A DNA stretch of 39,774 nt, from the NCBI GenBank assembly GCA_014377775.1, contig JACMOW010000113.1, positions 1-39,774 of the forward strand. The letters run 5' to 3'. This document shows, piece after piece, positions 1 through 8,546 of the stretch (the stretch's first letter is position 1; each line of letters starts with the position of its first letter). The notes beneath the pieces were generated by a model. It did not search any database. It worked only from the letters and a program-made list of their open reading frames with translations, and had not been told where the DNA came from. The position numbers and the translations under genes were made by a program. The DNA comes from Pedobacter sp. Its GTDB lineage: Bacteria; Bacteroidota; Bacteroidia; Sphingobacteriales; Sphingobacteriaceae.

Positions 1-2559
1 GAAGATTTAGAAAATCAAGAGAACGACAAAATTATTTCAATAAACATAGATGAGCAGATGAAATCTGCTTATATCGATTATTCGATGTCGGTAATCGTAA
101 GTAGGGCTTTACCTGATGTACGCGATGGTCTGAAACCCGTACATCGCCGTGTATTGTACGGAATGTTGGATCTGGGTTTAGGTGCTGGAAAACCGCATAA
201 AAAATCTGCTCGTATTGTAGGAGAGGTGCTTGGTAAGTATCACCCCCATGGCGATTCATCGGTTTATATGACGATGGTGCGCATGGCGCAAGAGTGGAGC
301 TTACGTTATTTAATGGTTGACGGACAGGGTAACTATGGCTCTATTGATGGGGATTCGCCGGCAGCAATGCGTTATACGGAGGCACGTTTTCAGAAAATAG
401 CTGAAGATATGCTAGCCGATATCAATAAAGATACAGTAGATTTTCAGTTAAACTTCGATGATACATTACAGGAGCCAACGGTTCTTCCAGCTAAAGTTCC
501 AAATCTATTAATTAATGGTTCATCTGGTATTGCTGTAGGTATGGCAACCAACATGGCGCCTCACAATATTACTGAAACAATTAATGCGGTAATTGCCTAT
601 ATCGAAAACAATGAAATTACTATTCCCGAATTAATGAAATATGTAAAAGGTCCTGATTTTCCAACGGGCGCAATTATATATGGTTATGCAGGTGTGCAAG
701 ATGCATTTGAAACGGGTAGAGGTCGCATCGTAATGCGTGCCAAAGCTGAAATTGAAACGGTTAAAGATAGGGAAACCATTATAGTTACCGAAATACCATA
801 CCAAGTTAATAAAGCCATGATGATTGAGCGTACTGCTGAATTGGTTGGCGAGAAAAAACTAGAAGGAATTTCAAATATTAAAGACGAATCAAATAAAGAT
901 GGAATTCGTATTGTTTATGAAATTAAGCGAGATGCGAATGCAAATATTGTATTAAATAATCTATTTAAACAAACCGCGCTACAAACTTCTTTTAGTGTTA
1001 ACAATATTGCTTTGGTGCATGGTCGCCCGCAAATGTTAAACTTGAAAGATTTAATTCGCCATTTTGTTGATCATAGGCATGATGTAGTTGTTCGTAGAAC
1101 AAAGTTTGAACTGCTAGAAGCCGAAAAACGTGCACATATTTTAGAAGGTTTATTAATTGCCTTGGATCACATTGAAGAGGTGATCAGATTAATTCGTGCA
1201 TCGAATACACCAGAAGAGGCGAGGGTAGGTTTAATGGAGTCATTTGGTTTAAGTGATATCCAAGCGAGAGCCATTTTAGATATGACCTTACGTAGGTTAA
1301 CTGGTTTGGAGCGCGACAAAATTAAGGATGAATATGCGGAGTTGATGAAAACCATCGAGTATTTAAAATCTATTTTAGCAGATGAAACTTTGCGTATGCA
1401 AATTATCAAGGATGAATTGGCCGAAATGATTGAAAAATATGGTGATGAACGTAGAACCACTATAGTTCATTCGGCAGAAGATATGAGCATGGAAGATTTT
1501 ATCGAGGATGAAGAAGTAGTAATTACCATCTCGCATGAGGGTTATATAAAACGTACTCCAGCTTCAGAATATCGTACTCAAGGACGAGGAGGAAAAGGAT
1601 CTAAGGGGAGTGATTCGAGAAATGAAGATTTCATAGAACACTTGTTAATTGCTTCAAATCATAATTACATGTTATTCTTTACCGAAGCAGGTCGCTGTTT
1701 CTGGTTAAGGGTTTACGAAATACCAGAGGGAAGTAGATTAAGTAAAGGAAGAGCATTACAGAATATCATCAATATACCGAAGGAAGAGAAAGTTAAGGCG
1801 TATATTAAGGTTAAAAATCTTAAAGATCAGGATTATCTTGAGAACAACTTCATCATTATGTGTACTAAAAAAGGTACCATTAAAAAGACTTCTTTAGCCG
1901 CCTATTCTCGTCCAAGAGTGAATGGTATTAATGCGATAAATATTAACGAAGGTGACCAATTATTAGAAGCAAGTTTAACTACTGGCACCAGCGAAATTGT
2001 AATGGCCCTGCGTTCTGGTAGAGCAATTCGATTTAACGAAAGTACGGTTAGACCAATGGGTAGAACAGCTACAGGAGTGAGAGGAGTTACTTTAGCGCAT
2101 GATAAAGACGAAGTGGTAGGTATGATTGCGATTGATGACCCATCGGCTACGGTGTTGGTAGTTTCAGAGAAAGGATATGGTAAACGTACCGATATAGACG
2201 ATTATCGCGTTACCAACAGGGGTGGAAAGGGTGTGAAAACAATTAATGTAACTGATAAAACTGGCGCATTAGTTGCTATTAAAAATGTAACCGATGCGGA
2301 TGATTTAATGATTATCAATAAATCGGGTATCGTAATAAGAATTGTAGTTAGTGAATTAAGGGTAATGGGAAGAGCTACACAAGGTGTTCGACTAATTACA
2401 CTAAAAGGTAACGACGAAATTGCATCGGTTGCTAAAATTGAGCATGAAGACGAAGAATTGGAAGATGAAGAGGTTATTGAAAATAAAGAAGAAGGTACAG
2501 TTGATGAGCCTAAAACAGATATTAATCCTGATATTCAAGAAAAAACTGAAGAGAATTAG
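1..2559 (+). CDS. gyrA: DNA gyrase subunit A (5' end cut off by window)
   Basis: Subunit A of DNA gyrase, which breaks and rejoins DNA to introduce negative supercoils with GyrB. The frame is open from base 1, and the first 19 codons read like a normal GyrA N-terminus ([19 protein letters not shown]), so the true start lies just upstream. The ATG at 58 is internal. Counting from base 1, the catalytic tyrosine is Y125 in AAMRYTEAR. The GyrA-box is QGRGGKG at residues 527-533 (bases 1579-1599), which marks gyrase rather than ParC. Beta-pinwheel repeats follow, then a strongly acidic tail after about residue 810. In the quinolone-determining region, the position matching E. coli S83 is serine and the one matching D87 is methionine (codon 268-270). 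The visible 852 residues are a normal length. Identification is very secure. Confidence 0.98.
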   Translation, partial: EDLENQENDKIISINIDEQMKSAYIDYSMSVIVSRALPDVRDGLKPVHRRVLYGMLDLGLGAGKPHKKSARIVGEVLGKYHPHGDSSVYMTMVRMAQEWSLRYLMVDGQGNYGSIDGDSPAAMRYTEARFQKIAEDMLADINKDTVDFQLNFDDTLQEPTVLPAKVPNLLINGSSGIAVGMATNMAPHNITETINAVIAYIENNEITIPELMKYVKGPDFPTGAIIYGYAGVQDAFETGRGRIVMRAKAEIETVKDRETIIVTEIPYQVNKAMMIERTAELVGEKKLEGISNIKDESNKDGIRIVYEIKRDANANIVLNNLFKQTALQTSFSVNNIALVHGRPQMLNLKDLIRHFVDHRHDVVVRRTKFELLEAEKRAHILEGLLIALDHIEEVIRLIRASNTPEEARVGLMESFGLSDIQARAILDMTLRRLTGLERDKIKDEYAELMKTIEYLKSILADETLRMQIIKDELAEMIEKYGDERRTTIVHSAEDMSMEDFIEDEEVVITISHEGYIKRTPASEYRTQGRGGKGSKGSDSRNEDFIEHLLIASNHNYMLFFTEAGRCFWLRVYEIPEGSRLSKGRALQNIINIPKEEKVKAYIKVKNLKDQDYLENNFIIMCTKKGTIKKTSLAAYSRPRVNGINAININEGDQLLEASLTTGTSEIVMALRSGRAIRFNESTVRPMGRTATGVRGVTLAHDKDEVVGMIAIDDPSATVLVVSEKGYGKRTDIDDYRVTNRGGKGVKTINVTDKTGALVAIKNVTDADDLMIINKSGIVIRIVVSELRVMGRATQGVRLITLKGNDEIASVAKIEHEDEELEDEEVIENKEEGTVDEPKTDINPDIQEKTEEN

Positions 2560-2597
2560 ATAGCTTCATAACCATTAAAAATCAAATTTTAAAAAAA

Positions 2598-3728
2598 ATG
2601 AAAAAAGTATTTTTTATTATATTATTTGTAGGAGCAGCCTCCTATGCTAATGCACAAAAAACAGAAGTAGCAGAAGCAAAAAAGATTTGGGGTATTTTTG
2701 AACTTACCATGAGTGTTGATCCTGCGAAAAAGAGTAATGCTCCGGCTGCTGCTTCACCAGGTGGTACATTCATTCAAAAACAAATTTTGAGATTAACTGA
2801 TGGTCTTTCCCATATCGATAAAGCTATTGTTCATGATAAAACAAAGGATTTGCCTGAAACTTGGGTATATAAAGCATTATTTCATTCCACAATAAGTGCC
2901 GTAGATACGCTCAATATTGCCAATTCTAAAAAGAATCAAAAAATGGCAGAAGAAGCTATTGCTAAAGCGAAATCTTTGGATTTAAAAAATGAGTTTAAAG
3001 ATCCTATTGCACAAGCAGAAGGAAATATAGACGTTGCGTTATCATCAAGAGGTATAATGGCCTATAATAAAAAAGATTATGCAATTGCGTACGAAAATTT
3101 TATTTTGTTAGCCGAAAAAAAACAAACTGATCCATCTTGGTTTTTAAATGCTGCGGTAGCTGCAAATCTGATGAGTAATTATCCTGAAGCCATTAAAAAT
3201 TTTAAAAAGGTAATTAGCTTTAATACTCCAGATGCACAAAGTCTTTATTTTCAGGTTATTGGAATTACGTTAGATAAATTAAAGGATACTACTTCAGCAA
3301 TGACGTTGTTAGATGAAGCAATTGCTAAATATCCCGACGATAATGGATTAATTGGTACACAGACTGATATTTACATTATTCGAGGTGACATTGCTAAATC
3401 TCAAGCTTCATTAGCTAAACTTATCGCAAAAGATCCAAATAAGGCGGTATATCAATATTTAATGGGCGAAACTTATTATAAACAAGCTTTGTTAATGCAA
3501 GAAGAAAGAAAGAAAATTGATTTGAAAAAAGTTAAGGAATTTGATGCAATTTCAGCAAAAATGCTGGCGTTAATTGATAAATCATTGCCCTTTTATCAAA
3601 AATCACATGAATTGGACCCTAAATTTGTTTCAACTCTAGAAACTTTAAAGCAAATTTATGGTTTCAAAAACGACACTGCAAACTTTAACGATATCAAGAA
3701 AAAATTGGACGCTATTCCTCAAAATTAA
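2598..3728 (+). CDS. Secreted tetratricopeptide-repeat protein
   Basis: A 376-residue protein with a Sec signal peptide at residues 1-20 (ends in ANAQ, mature from about KTEVAEA). The rest is helical with TPR-like repeats, for example around residues 145-300 (AYNKKDYAIAYENF, AAVAANLMSNYPEAIKNF), so it is probably a periplasmic or outer-membrane-associated scaffold. The start is 38 bases after gyrA, so the two may be co-transcribed. A strong intrinsic terminator follows the stop. The next gene is a diverged paralogue: both begin AQKT(E/Q)V after the signal peptide and share a K-T-K-x-x-PETW segment near residue 85. The exact function is unknown; the TPR assignment rests on repeat pattern only. 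Confidence 0.85.
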   Translation: MKKVFFIILFVGAASYANAQKTEVAEAKKIWGIFELTMSVDPAKKSNAPAAASPGGTFIQKQILRLTDGLSHIDKAIVHDKTKDLPETWVYKALFHSTISAVDTLNIANSKKNQKMAEEAIAKAKSLDLKNEFKDPIAQAEGNIDVALSSRGIMAYNKKDYAIAYENFILLAEKKQTDPSWFLNAAVAANLMSNYPEAIKNFKKVISFNTPDAQSLYFQVIGITLDKLKDTTSAMTLLDEAIAKYPDDNGLIGTQTDIYIIRGDIAKSQASLAKLIAKDPNKAVYQYLMGETYYKQALLMQEERKKIDLKKVKEFDAISAKMLALIDKSLPFYQKSHELDPKFVSTLETLKQIYGFKNDTANFNDIKKKLDAIPQN

Positions 3729-3750
3729 AATTTCACTAGTGTGAGCATTT

Positions 3751-3782
3751 AGAGGGATAATTAAATTTATTCCTCTTTTTTT
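3751..3782 (+). terminator. Intrinsic terminator between the two TPR genes
   Basis: A 10-bp stem, AGAGGGATAA (3751-3760) with TTATTCCTCT (3767-3776), contains one G-U pair. It has a 6-base loop and is followed by six T residues (3777-3782). It lies 23 bases after the first TPR stop and 22 bases before the next ATG. It should end the gyrA-TPR transcript, at least partly. Confidence 0.8.
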
Positions 3783-3803
3783 ATTAAATAATAGATAGCC
3801 ATA

Positions 3804-4943
3804 ATGTACAAATTTTTTTATTTACTATTTTTCGTTTTTGCATGCTTAACTACAGTAAATGCACAAAAGACGCAAGTTTTATTAGCTCAAAATAGCGTGG
3901 GTAAGTTACAAGCGAGTATTGCCAAAAATGAAGATGTAAAAAAACAGCTTGTAATTATAGGAGAGGGTATTAAGGCTATAGAATTTGCTCAAAAAGATAA
4001 AAAAACTAAAAATTGGCCAGAAACATGGGCAATTAAATCCTACCTCAGTTCATATTTGGCAATTATTGATGTAAATGAATTAAATAGTTATAAATATTAC
4101 GATTTAGCTGTTCGATCTTTGGACACGGCTAAGATTTTAGATAAATTTCAAGCAAATTCAGAACTTATTAAGGCTTCGGATTATAATATCAATGTTAAAA
4201 AATTAACGGATGGAAATAAAGCATACCATCAGAACGATTTTTTAACGGCCTATAATATCTTAAAAGACGTTAGTAACTATTTTCCAAAAGATACCACAAT
4301 AGCAGTAAATGTTGCACTTTGTGCCCAGAAAATTCAAGCCAACGAACAAGCTTTAAAGTATTTTTTACGTGCAAAAGAAAGTGGTATAATTAATCCAATT
4401 GTTCACCAAACTATTGCTAACCTATACACTTCATTATTTGAAAATGATTTGGCTATTAAATCGCTAGAAGATGGATTAAAGCTTAATCCTCTTCATCCAA
4501 TTTTAACTAACGATTATATTAATTCTTTATTAGATAATGAGAAGTACGACAAGGCAATAAAAGCGATTGAAGGATCATTAGGGTTGGAAAAAAGGAATAA
4601 CCGCGTAATTTATTATCTATTTGGCTATTTACAACAGTATCAGCTAAAGAATTATGCAGTAGCCGAAGATTCTTACCAAAGAGCTTTAACCTTAGATCAG
4701 AATTATTTTGATGCTTTATATCAATTGGCTCTAGTATATATTAATAATGCGAATGAAGCCTTAAAGCAAAATAATAAGCAAAAATATGCGAATTTTTCAA
4801 GTAGAGCGGAGTTTACATTGCTTCGTGCACATGAGATAAATATTAATGATCTTAATACTGTTCAACTCTTAATCGAAATCTATACCCGCAAGAGTAGGTT
4901 GGATAAGGTTCAGGAACTTAAAAGAAAACTCAACGAATTTTAA
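3804..4943 (+). CDS. Secreted tetratricopeptide-repeat protein, paralogue of the upstream gene
   Basis: A 379-residue protein with a signal peptide (residues 1-21, ending VNAQ) and an all-helical TPR body. Typical repeat fragments are NVALCAQKIQANEQALKYF, AIKSLEDGLKLNPLHP and AVAEDSYQRALTLDQ, between about residues 160 and 310. It is probably exported to the periplasm. It resembles the preceding gene in length, in the mature N-terminus (AQKTQV) and in the KTKNWPETWAIKSYLSS segment, which suggests an old tandem duplication. The start is just behind a terminator and no good TAnnTTTG word precedes it, so expression may depend on read-through or an unrecognised promoter. Specific function unknown. 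Confidence 0.85.
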   Translation: MYKFFYLLFFVFACLTTVNAQKTQVLLAQNSVGKLQASIAKNEDVKKQLVIIGEGIKAIEFAQKDKKTKNWPETWAIKSYLSSYLAIIDVNELNSYKYYDLAVRSLDTAKILDKFQANSELIKASDYNINVKKLTDGNKAYHQNDFLTAYNILKDVSNYFPKDTTIAVNVALCAQKIQANEQALKYFLRAKESGIINPIVHQTIANLYTSLFENDLAIKSLEDGLKLNPLHPILTNDYINSLLDNEKYDKAIKAIEGSLGLEKRNNRVIYYLFGYLQQYQLKNYAVAEDSYQRALTLDQNYFDALYQLALVYINNANEALKQNNKQKYANFSSRAEFTLLRAHEININDLNTVQLLIEIYTRKSRLDKVQELKRKLNEF

Positions 4944-5053
4944 TTATTGAAACTTCCTCAAGGAAATATATATTAGGAGTAATAAAAATATTAACTTAAC
5001 ATAATATTAATTATATGACAAATAATCGTTTAATAAAAATTAATTAAATAAAT

Positions 5054-5061
5054 TAGCTTTG
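5054..5061 (+). promoter_or_regulatory. Bacteroidota -7 promoter element, probably leaderless
   Basis: TAGCTTTG matches the Bacteroidota -7 consensus TAnnTTTG exactly. It ends 6 bases before the ATG at 5068. Transcription normally starts a few bases after this element, so the mRNA would have almost no leader. This argues against the in-frame TTG at 5059, which lies inside the element. Confidence 0.55.
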
Positions 5062-5067
5062 TTACTT

Positions 5068-6282
5068 ATGACAAACAAAAGAAAATCAGGTGTCGTTTTT
5101 ATTTTTATTACGATTTTGATCGATTGTATAGGTTTTGGTATCATTATTCCAATAATGCCTAATCTAATTAGGAATTTAACTGGGGGCGATTTAAGTGAGG
5201 CTTCTCGTTATGGTGGCTTATTATTAGTGGCATATTCTGTGATGCAATTTATCTCTTCACCAGTTTTAGGCTCTTTGAGCGATAAGTTTGGTCGCCGCCC
5301 TATATTGTTAATTTCTTTGTTTGGTTTAGGTGTTGATTATATATTCCTAGCTTTTGCACCCACAATAATTTGGCTTTTTGCTGGACGAATTTTCGCTGGA
5401 ATTTGTGGCGCAAGCATCACTACTGCTTCGGCCTACATGGCTGATGTGAGTGAACCTGAAAAGCGTGCACAAAATTTTGGTCTTATTGGCGCAGCATTTG
5501 GCCTAGGATTCATCATTGGACCAGTTATTGGTGGCGTATTTGCACAATACGGTGTTCGCATTCCTTTTATGATTGCCGCAGGATTATCTTTAATAAACTG
5601 GCTGTATGGCTACTTTATCTTACCCGAATCTTTAAAATTAGAAAACCGACGGAATTTTGATTGGAAACGTGCAAATCCAGTCGGTGCTCTAAAACAAATT
5701 AGAAAATACCCAGCATTATTAGGTTTACTTGGCTCTTTACTCATTTTATATATAGCCGCTCAGGCTACACAATCCATTTGGTCTTACTATACCATTGAAA
5801 AATTTAATTGGAATACTGCCTGGGTAGGTTATTCCTTGGGTTTTGTAGGCATTACAGTTGCCATTGTTCAAGGTGGATTAATTCGAATCATCATCCCTAA
5901 AATTGGGAATAAAAGATCTATCCAAGTAGGATTAATTTTGTATGTATTTGGTTTTATTGCATTCTCATTCGCTAGCGAAGGTTGGATGATGTTCGCTTTT
6001 ATTGTTCCTTATGCCCTAGCTGGAATTACTGGTCCAGCGATACAAGGCATAATTTCAAAGCAAATTCCAGCCAATGAGCAAGGTGAAATTCAAGGTGTTA
6101 TGACAGGATTAATGAGCTTAGCGAGTATTTTTGGCCCGTTATTAATGACTAACTTATTTTTCTATTTTACGGATAAAAATGCAACAGTTTATTTTCCAGG
6201 TGCTCCTTTTATGATGGCTGCAGTTTTAACCTCTATTGCGATTATAATTTGCAATCGTTCATTAAGGAAGTATCATTCTTAA
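5068..6282 (+). CDS. TCR/Tet-family MFS drug exporter
   Basis: A 404-residue inner-membrane protein of the major facilitator superfamily with 12 predicted membrane segments. The first helix has the Tet(A)-style pattern LIDCIGFGIIIPIMP, and the loop between helices 2 and 3 carries MFS motif A, GSLSDKFGRRP, at about residues 68-78. These are features of the drug:H+ antiporter group that includes class A-C tetracycline exporters. Chromosomal members in Bacteroidota are usually of unknown substrate, so a resistance role is not implied. I start at ATG 5068 (MTNKRKSG) because the longer TTG start overlaps the -7 element. It stands alone and faces the phoH gene. Confidence 0.88.
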   Translation: MTNKRKSGVVFIFITILIDCIGFGIIIPIMPNLIRNLTGGDLSEASRYGGLLLVAYSVMQFISSPVLGSLSDKFGRRPILLISLFGLGVDYIFLAFAPTIIWLFAGRIFAGICGASITTASAYMADVSEPEKRAQNFGLIGAAFGLGFIIGPVIGGVFAQYGVRIPFMIAAGLSLINWLYGYFILPESLKLENRRNFDWKRANPVGALKQIRKYPALLGLLGSLLILYIAAQATQSIWSYYTIEKFNWNTAWVGYSLGFVGITVAIVQGGLIRIIIPKIGNKRSIQVGLILYVFGFIAFSFASEGWMMFAFIVPYALAGITGPAIQGIISKQIPANEQGEIQGVMTGLMSLASIFGPLLMTNLFFYFTDKNATVYFPGAPFMMAAVLTSIAIIICNRSLRKYHS

Positions 6283-6291
6283 GAGGTAGTT

Positions 6292-6381
6292 AGTATATAA
6301 TACTTAGTACCCTGATTAGATTTTTATTGTGTAATGTCTAAGACTTCTGATCTAACTATTATTTACTAAGTACTATATACT
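6292..6381. repeat. Long imperfect inverted repeat in convergent intergenic space
   Basis: Arms 6292-6309 and 6364-6381 are 18 bases each and pair with a single mismatch. A second shorter pair (TTAGAT at 6316-6321 with ATCTAA at 6350-6355) nests inside. The element fills the whole gap between the convergent MFS and phoH genes and touches the phoH stop codon. It could act as a bidirectional transcription end, but it has no clean T-run and its arms are very AT-rich. It may also be a dispersed genomic repeat. Confidence 0.6.
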
Positions 6382-7715
6382 CACAAAAGCTCTGTCGCCA
6401 GATTGGCAAGTTCACTCCTCTCCCCTTTCTGAAGGGTGATGTGCGCATATAGTGGATGATGCTTTGCATTTTCGATTAAATAAGATAATCCGTTACTTTC
6501 TGAATCAAGATAAGGTGTATCAATCTGATAGATATCTCCGGTAAACACAATTTTTGTATGCTCTCCTGCTCTCGAAATAATGGTTTTTATCTCATGAGGA
6601 GTTAAATTCTGTGCCTCATCTACAATGAAAAATATTTTGGTTATGGTACGACCTCTGATGAATGCAAGTGGTGCAATTGCTATTTTTTCAGTTCTGATGA
6701 GTTCATCAATTTTAAATAGCATTTTTTCATCATGAGAGAACTGTTCTTTGATGAATTTTAAGTTATCCCAAATTGGTGCCATGTAAGGATCTACTTTAGC
6801 TTTTACATCACCTGGTAGATAGCCAATATCTTTATTACTAAGAGGAACGATTGGTCTTGTGATGTAAATCTGCCTAAAATTTTTACGTTGTTCTAGTGCA
6901 CTTGCTAATGCCAATAAAGTTTTACCTGTACCTGCGTTTCCTTGTATGGTTACTAATTTTATATCAGGGTTCAATAATGCATCGATTGCGAACGATTGTT
7001 CTGCATTTCTTGGCTCAATATTAAACACAGATTCTTGGTTTATTTTTCTTAGCCGTTTGGTGGTCACATCAAAAAAAGCAATCGAGTTCTTTTTCTTGTG
7101 TTTTAGTTTATAGAAGTGATTTCGATCGGTATAATTTAAATTTATTCCATTTGTTTCGATTGATCCCTCCTTTCTTAACTCGTCTATAAGCTCAGAATTA
7201 CACGAAAAATCTGTTTTTCCAGTATATAATTCATCAACATTTTTTATTTTTCCAGTTTCGTAATCTTCAGCATAGAGATTTAATGATTTCGCCTTTAAAC
7301 GTAAACAAATGTCTTTAGAAACTAATATCACTTTGCTCGCAGGATATTCTTCTTTTAATACCAATGCCGAGTTTAAAATTCGATGATCAAATTTTCCTTT
7401 CCCAAATAATTCTTCTGCATTAATTGCTTTAGGGCTTTCGTTTAAGATAACCTTAATCTTACCCATACTTTTTTTATGGAGCGAGAACCAGTCGTTAACC
7501 AGATTATCCTTAGCAGCTAAATCTATTAGGCGAATGAAACTTCTTGCTTCAAAGTTTCGTGTATCATTTCCACTTTTAAAATTATCCAACTCCTCTAAAA
7601 CCAATACAGGGATGGCAACATAATGCTCCTCAAAATTATTGATGGCATCGTGATCGTACAGAATAACTGAGGTGTCTAGGACAAATATTTTTTTTGGAGA
7701 ATCTTTCTTTAACAT
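6381..7715 (-). CDS. PIN-PhoH family protein (ATPase with RNase-like domain)
   Basis: A 444-residue cytoplasmic protein with an N-terminal PIN domain (residues 10 to about 150) and a C-terminal PhoH ATPase (about 235-444). The PIN part has the acidic residues D14 (FVLDTSVIL), E41/E42 and D135 (SKDICLRL) expected of a Mg-dependent RNase fold. The ATPase part has Walker A GNAGTGKT at 259-266 and Walker B IFFIVDEAQN at 361-370. Proteins with this fusion (PhoH2 type) have been described as ATP-dependent RNA helicases with ribonuclease activity. The in vivo role is not known. It is divergent from the FUSC gene across an unusually long gap. Confidence 0.92.
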   Translation of the reverse strand: MLKKDSPKKIFVLDTSVILYDHDAINNFEEHYVAIPVLVLEELDNFKSGNDTRNFEARSFIRLIDLAAKDNLVNDWFSLHKKSMGKIKVILNESPKAINAEELFGKGKFDHRILNSALVLKEEYPASKVILVSKDICLRLKAKSLNLYAEDYETGKIKNVDELYTGKTDFSCNSELIDELRKEGSIETNGINLNYTDRNHFYKLKHKKKNSIAFFDVTTKRLRKINQESVFNIEPRNAEQSFAIDALLNPDIKLVTIQGNAGTGKTLLALASALEQRKNFRQIYITRPIVPLSNKDIGYLPGDVKAKVDPYMAPIWDNLKFIKEQFSHDEKMLFKIDELIRTEKIAIAPLAFIRGRTITKIFFIVDEAQNLTPHEIKTIISRAGEHTKIVFTGDIYQIDTPYLDSESNGLSYLIENAKHHPLYAHITLQKGERSELANLATELL

Positions 7716-7785
7716 GGCGATTTAAAATTACCATTTAGCATTTAAAGATTATAGTTTATTTGAGAATAAAAAAGGACTTAATAGC

Positions 7786-8250
7786 AAAACGGAGATCCGC
7801 CTCTTTCGATTTGGTTCTCCGCTTTAACCCTTTATCTAACCGTAGTCATCTAAAAGGCATCAAAACTGTTACTTAACCAGTTCGTAGTTATAGTCATCTT
7901 GCGATGTCTACTTCTCGTTTACTTATCATTACTACTTTGCTTTATTCCGTAAAATGCCACAATTCGTAATCATGCTTGATATTAGTTAACAAATAAATAA
8001 TGGATTTTGCAACCCGTTAGTCTTTCTAAACCTATCTGCTCTTGCGAGTGATCGAATTTATATTACCCTATTCTTTTACATGCTATCCACCTTACGGCTT
8101 CTTAATGTAAAACCAATTTTGCATTTTGCAATGCGCATCGGATCTGATTAACTTTTGAACGTTCCCAAAAATTTAGACTTGCGACTTCATTTTTGTTTTG
8201 GATTGTTCTATCAAACTGTCAAAGTACTTCGTTATTGATATGATCTAATG
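7786..8250 (-). ncRNA. Candidate structured non-coding RNA (unnamed; ends uncertain)
   Basis: On the minus strand this stretch is G-rich over C: by hand count about 68 G to 38 C between 7801 and 8100. It can form several hairpins: CGGAGA/TCTCCG (7790-7795 with 7816-7821), AACTG/CAGTT (7864-7882), TTTTACAT/ATGTAAAA (8074-8112) and GCATT/AATGC (8121-8134). The first of these is followed on the minus strand by TTTT, and about 12 bases later by six T, like an intrinsic terminator. I looked for RNase P, tmRNA and SRP signatures and found none. The 5' end near 8250 is only a guess. It could also be a long phoH leader. Confidence 0.35.
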
Positions 8251-8323
8251 TAGTGTCAAAATGGTTACTTGTCAAGAAAAATCGATTTATTTTATTAACA
8301 AGTTTTGAACTTTATTTTGATAC

Positions 8324-8332
8324 TTATCCACA
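8324..8332 (+). promoter_or_regulatory. Perfect DnaA box
   Basis: TTATCCACA matches the DnaA-box consensus TTATNCACA exactly. It lies between an 8-base inverted repeat (TTAACAAG at 8295-8302 and CTTGTTAA at 8387-8394) in AT-rich DNA. A second perfect box in the same orientation lies 89 bases downstream. Confidence 0.5.
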
Positions 8333-8412
8333 TTATAATAGTATTAAATAGACCCCTCTACACCATATAAATGAGTATAGATAAATCTTGTTAACATAAA
8401 GTAATTTTAATG

Positions 8413-8421
8413 TTATCCACA
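8413..8421 (+). promoter_or_regulatory. Perfect DnaA box
   Basis: Second exact TTATCCACA, same orientation as the one at 8324. It is followed by very AT-rich sequence (about 8440-8510) that could unwind easily. Two boxes are few for an origin, so DnaA-dependent control of phoH or the FUSC gene, or DnaA titration, is equally possible. Confidence 0.5.
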
Positions 8422-8534
8422 TTTACATCGCTTTAACCGATTTTCAAAATAAAAAATCTGCTTATTTTTAAAATTCTTCTCAAAAATTATATAATTCTAT
8501 CTTCAAACTTCCTTAAAATTGCAACTCAATACTG

Positions 8535-8542
8535 TAGATTTG
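8535..8542 (+). promoter_or_regulatory. Bacteroidota -7 promoter element, probably leaderless
   Basis: TAGATTTG matches TAnnTTTG exactly and ends 4 bases before the ATG at 8547. This supports that start over the GTG at 8544. No clear -33 element is visible at the expected distance. Confidence 0.5.
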
Positions 8543-8546
8543 TGTG

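Larger units (their letters stand above)
7716..8534. other. Long gene-free region between phoH and the FUSC gene
   Basis: About 820 bases with no convincing reading frame on either strand, in a window where most gaps are under 130 bases. The phoH-proximal part (7786-8250) is purine-rich on the minus strand and has several hairpins (separate ncRNA entry). The FUSC-proximal part (8281-8534) is very AT-rich and holds two perfect DnaA boxes (separate entries). It should contain the phoH promoter on the minus strand, but no exact TAnnTTTG was found there. The closest is a TAATTTTA-type word near the phoH start. Confidence 0.7.

Noticed and set aside
5059-5067. TTG start three codons upstream of the MFS gene
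   Set aside because: It falls inside the -7 promoter element; ATG 5068 is the better start.
7850-7897. 15-codon minus-strand frame (MTITTNWLSNSFDAF) in the long gap
   Set aside because: Too short to separate from chance, with no promoter or family match. It lies in the hairpin-rich candidate RNA.
7786-8250. RNase P RNA, tmRNA or SRP RNA
   Set aside because: None of the diagnostic segments (GAGGAAAGTCC, the tRNA-like ends of tmRNA, or the SRP GGAAGG tetraloop region) was found on either strand.
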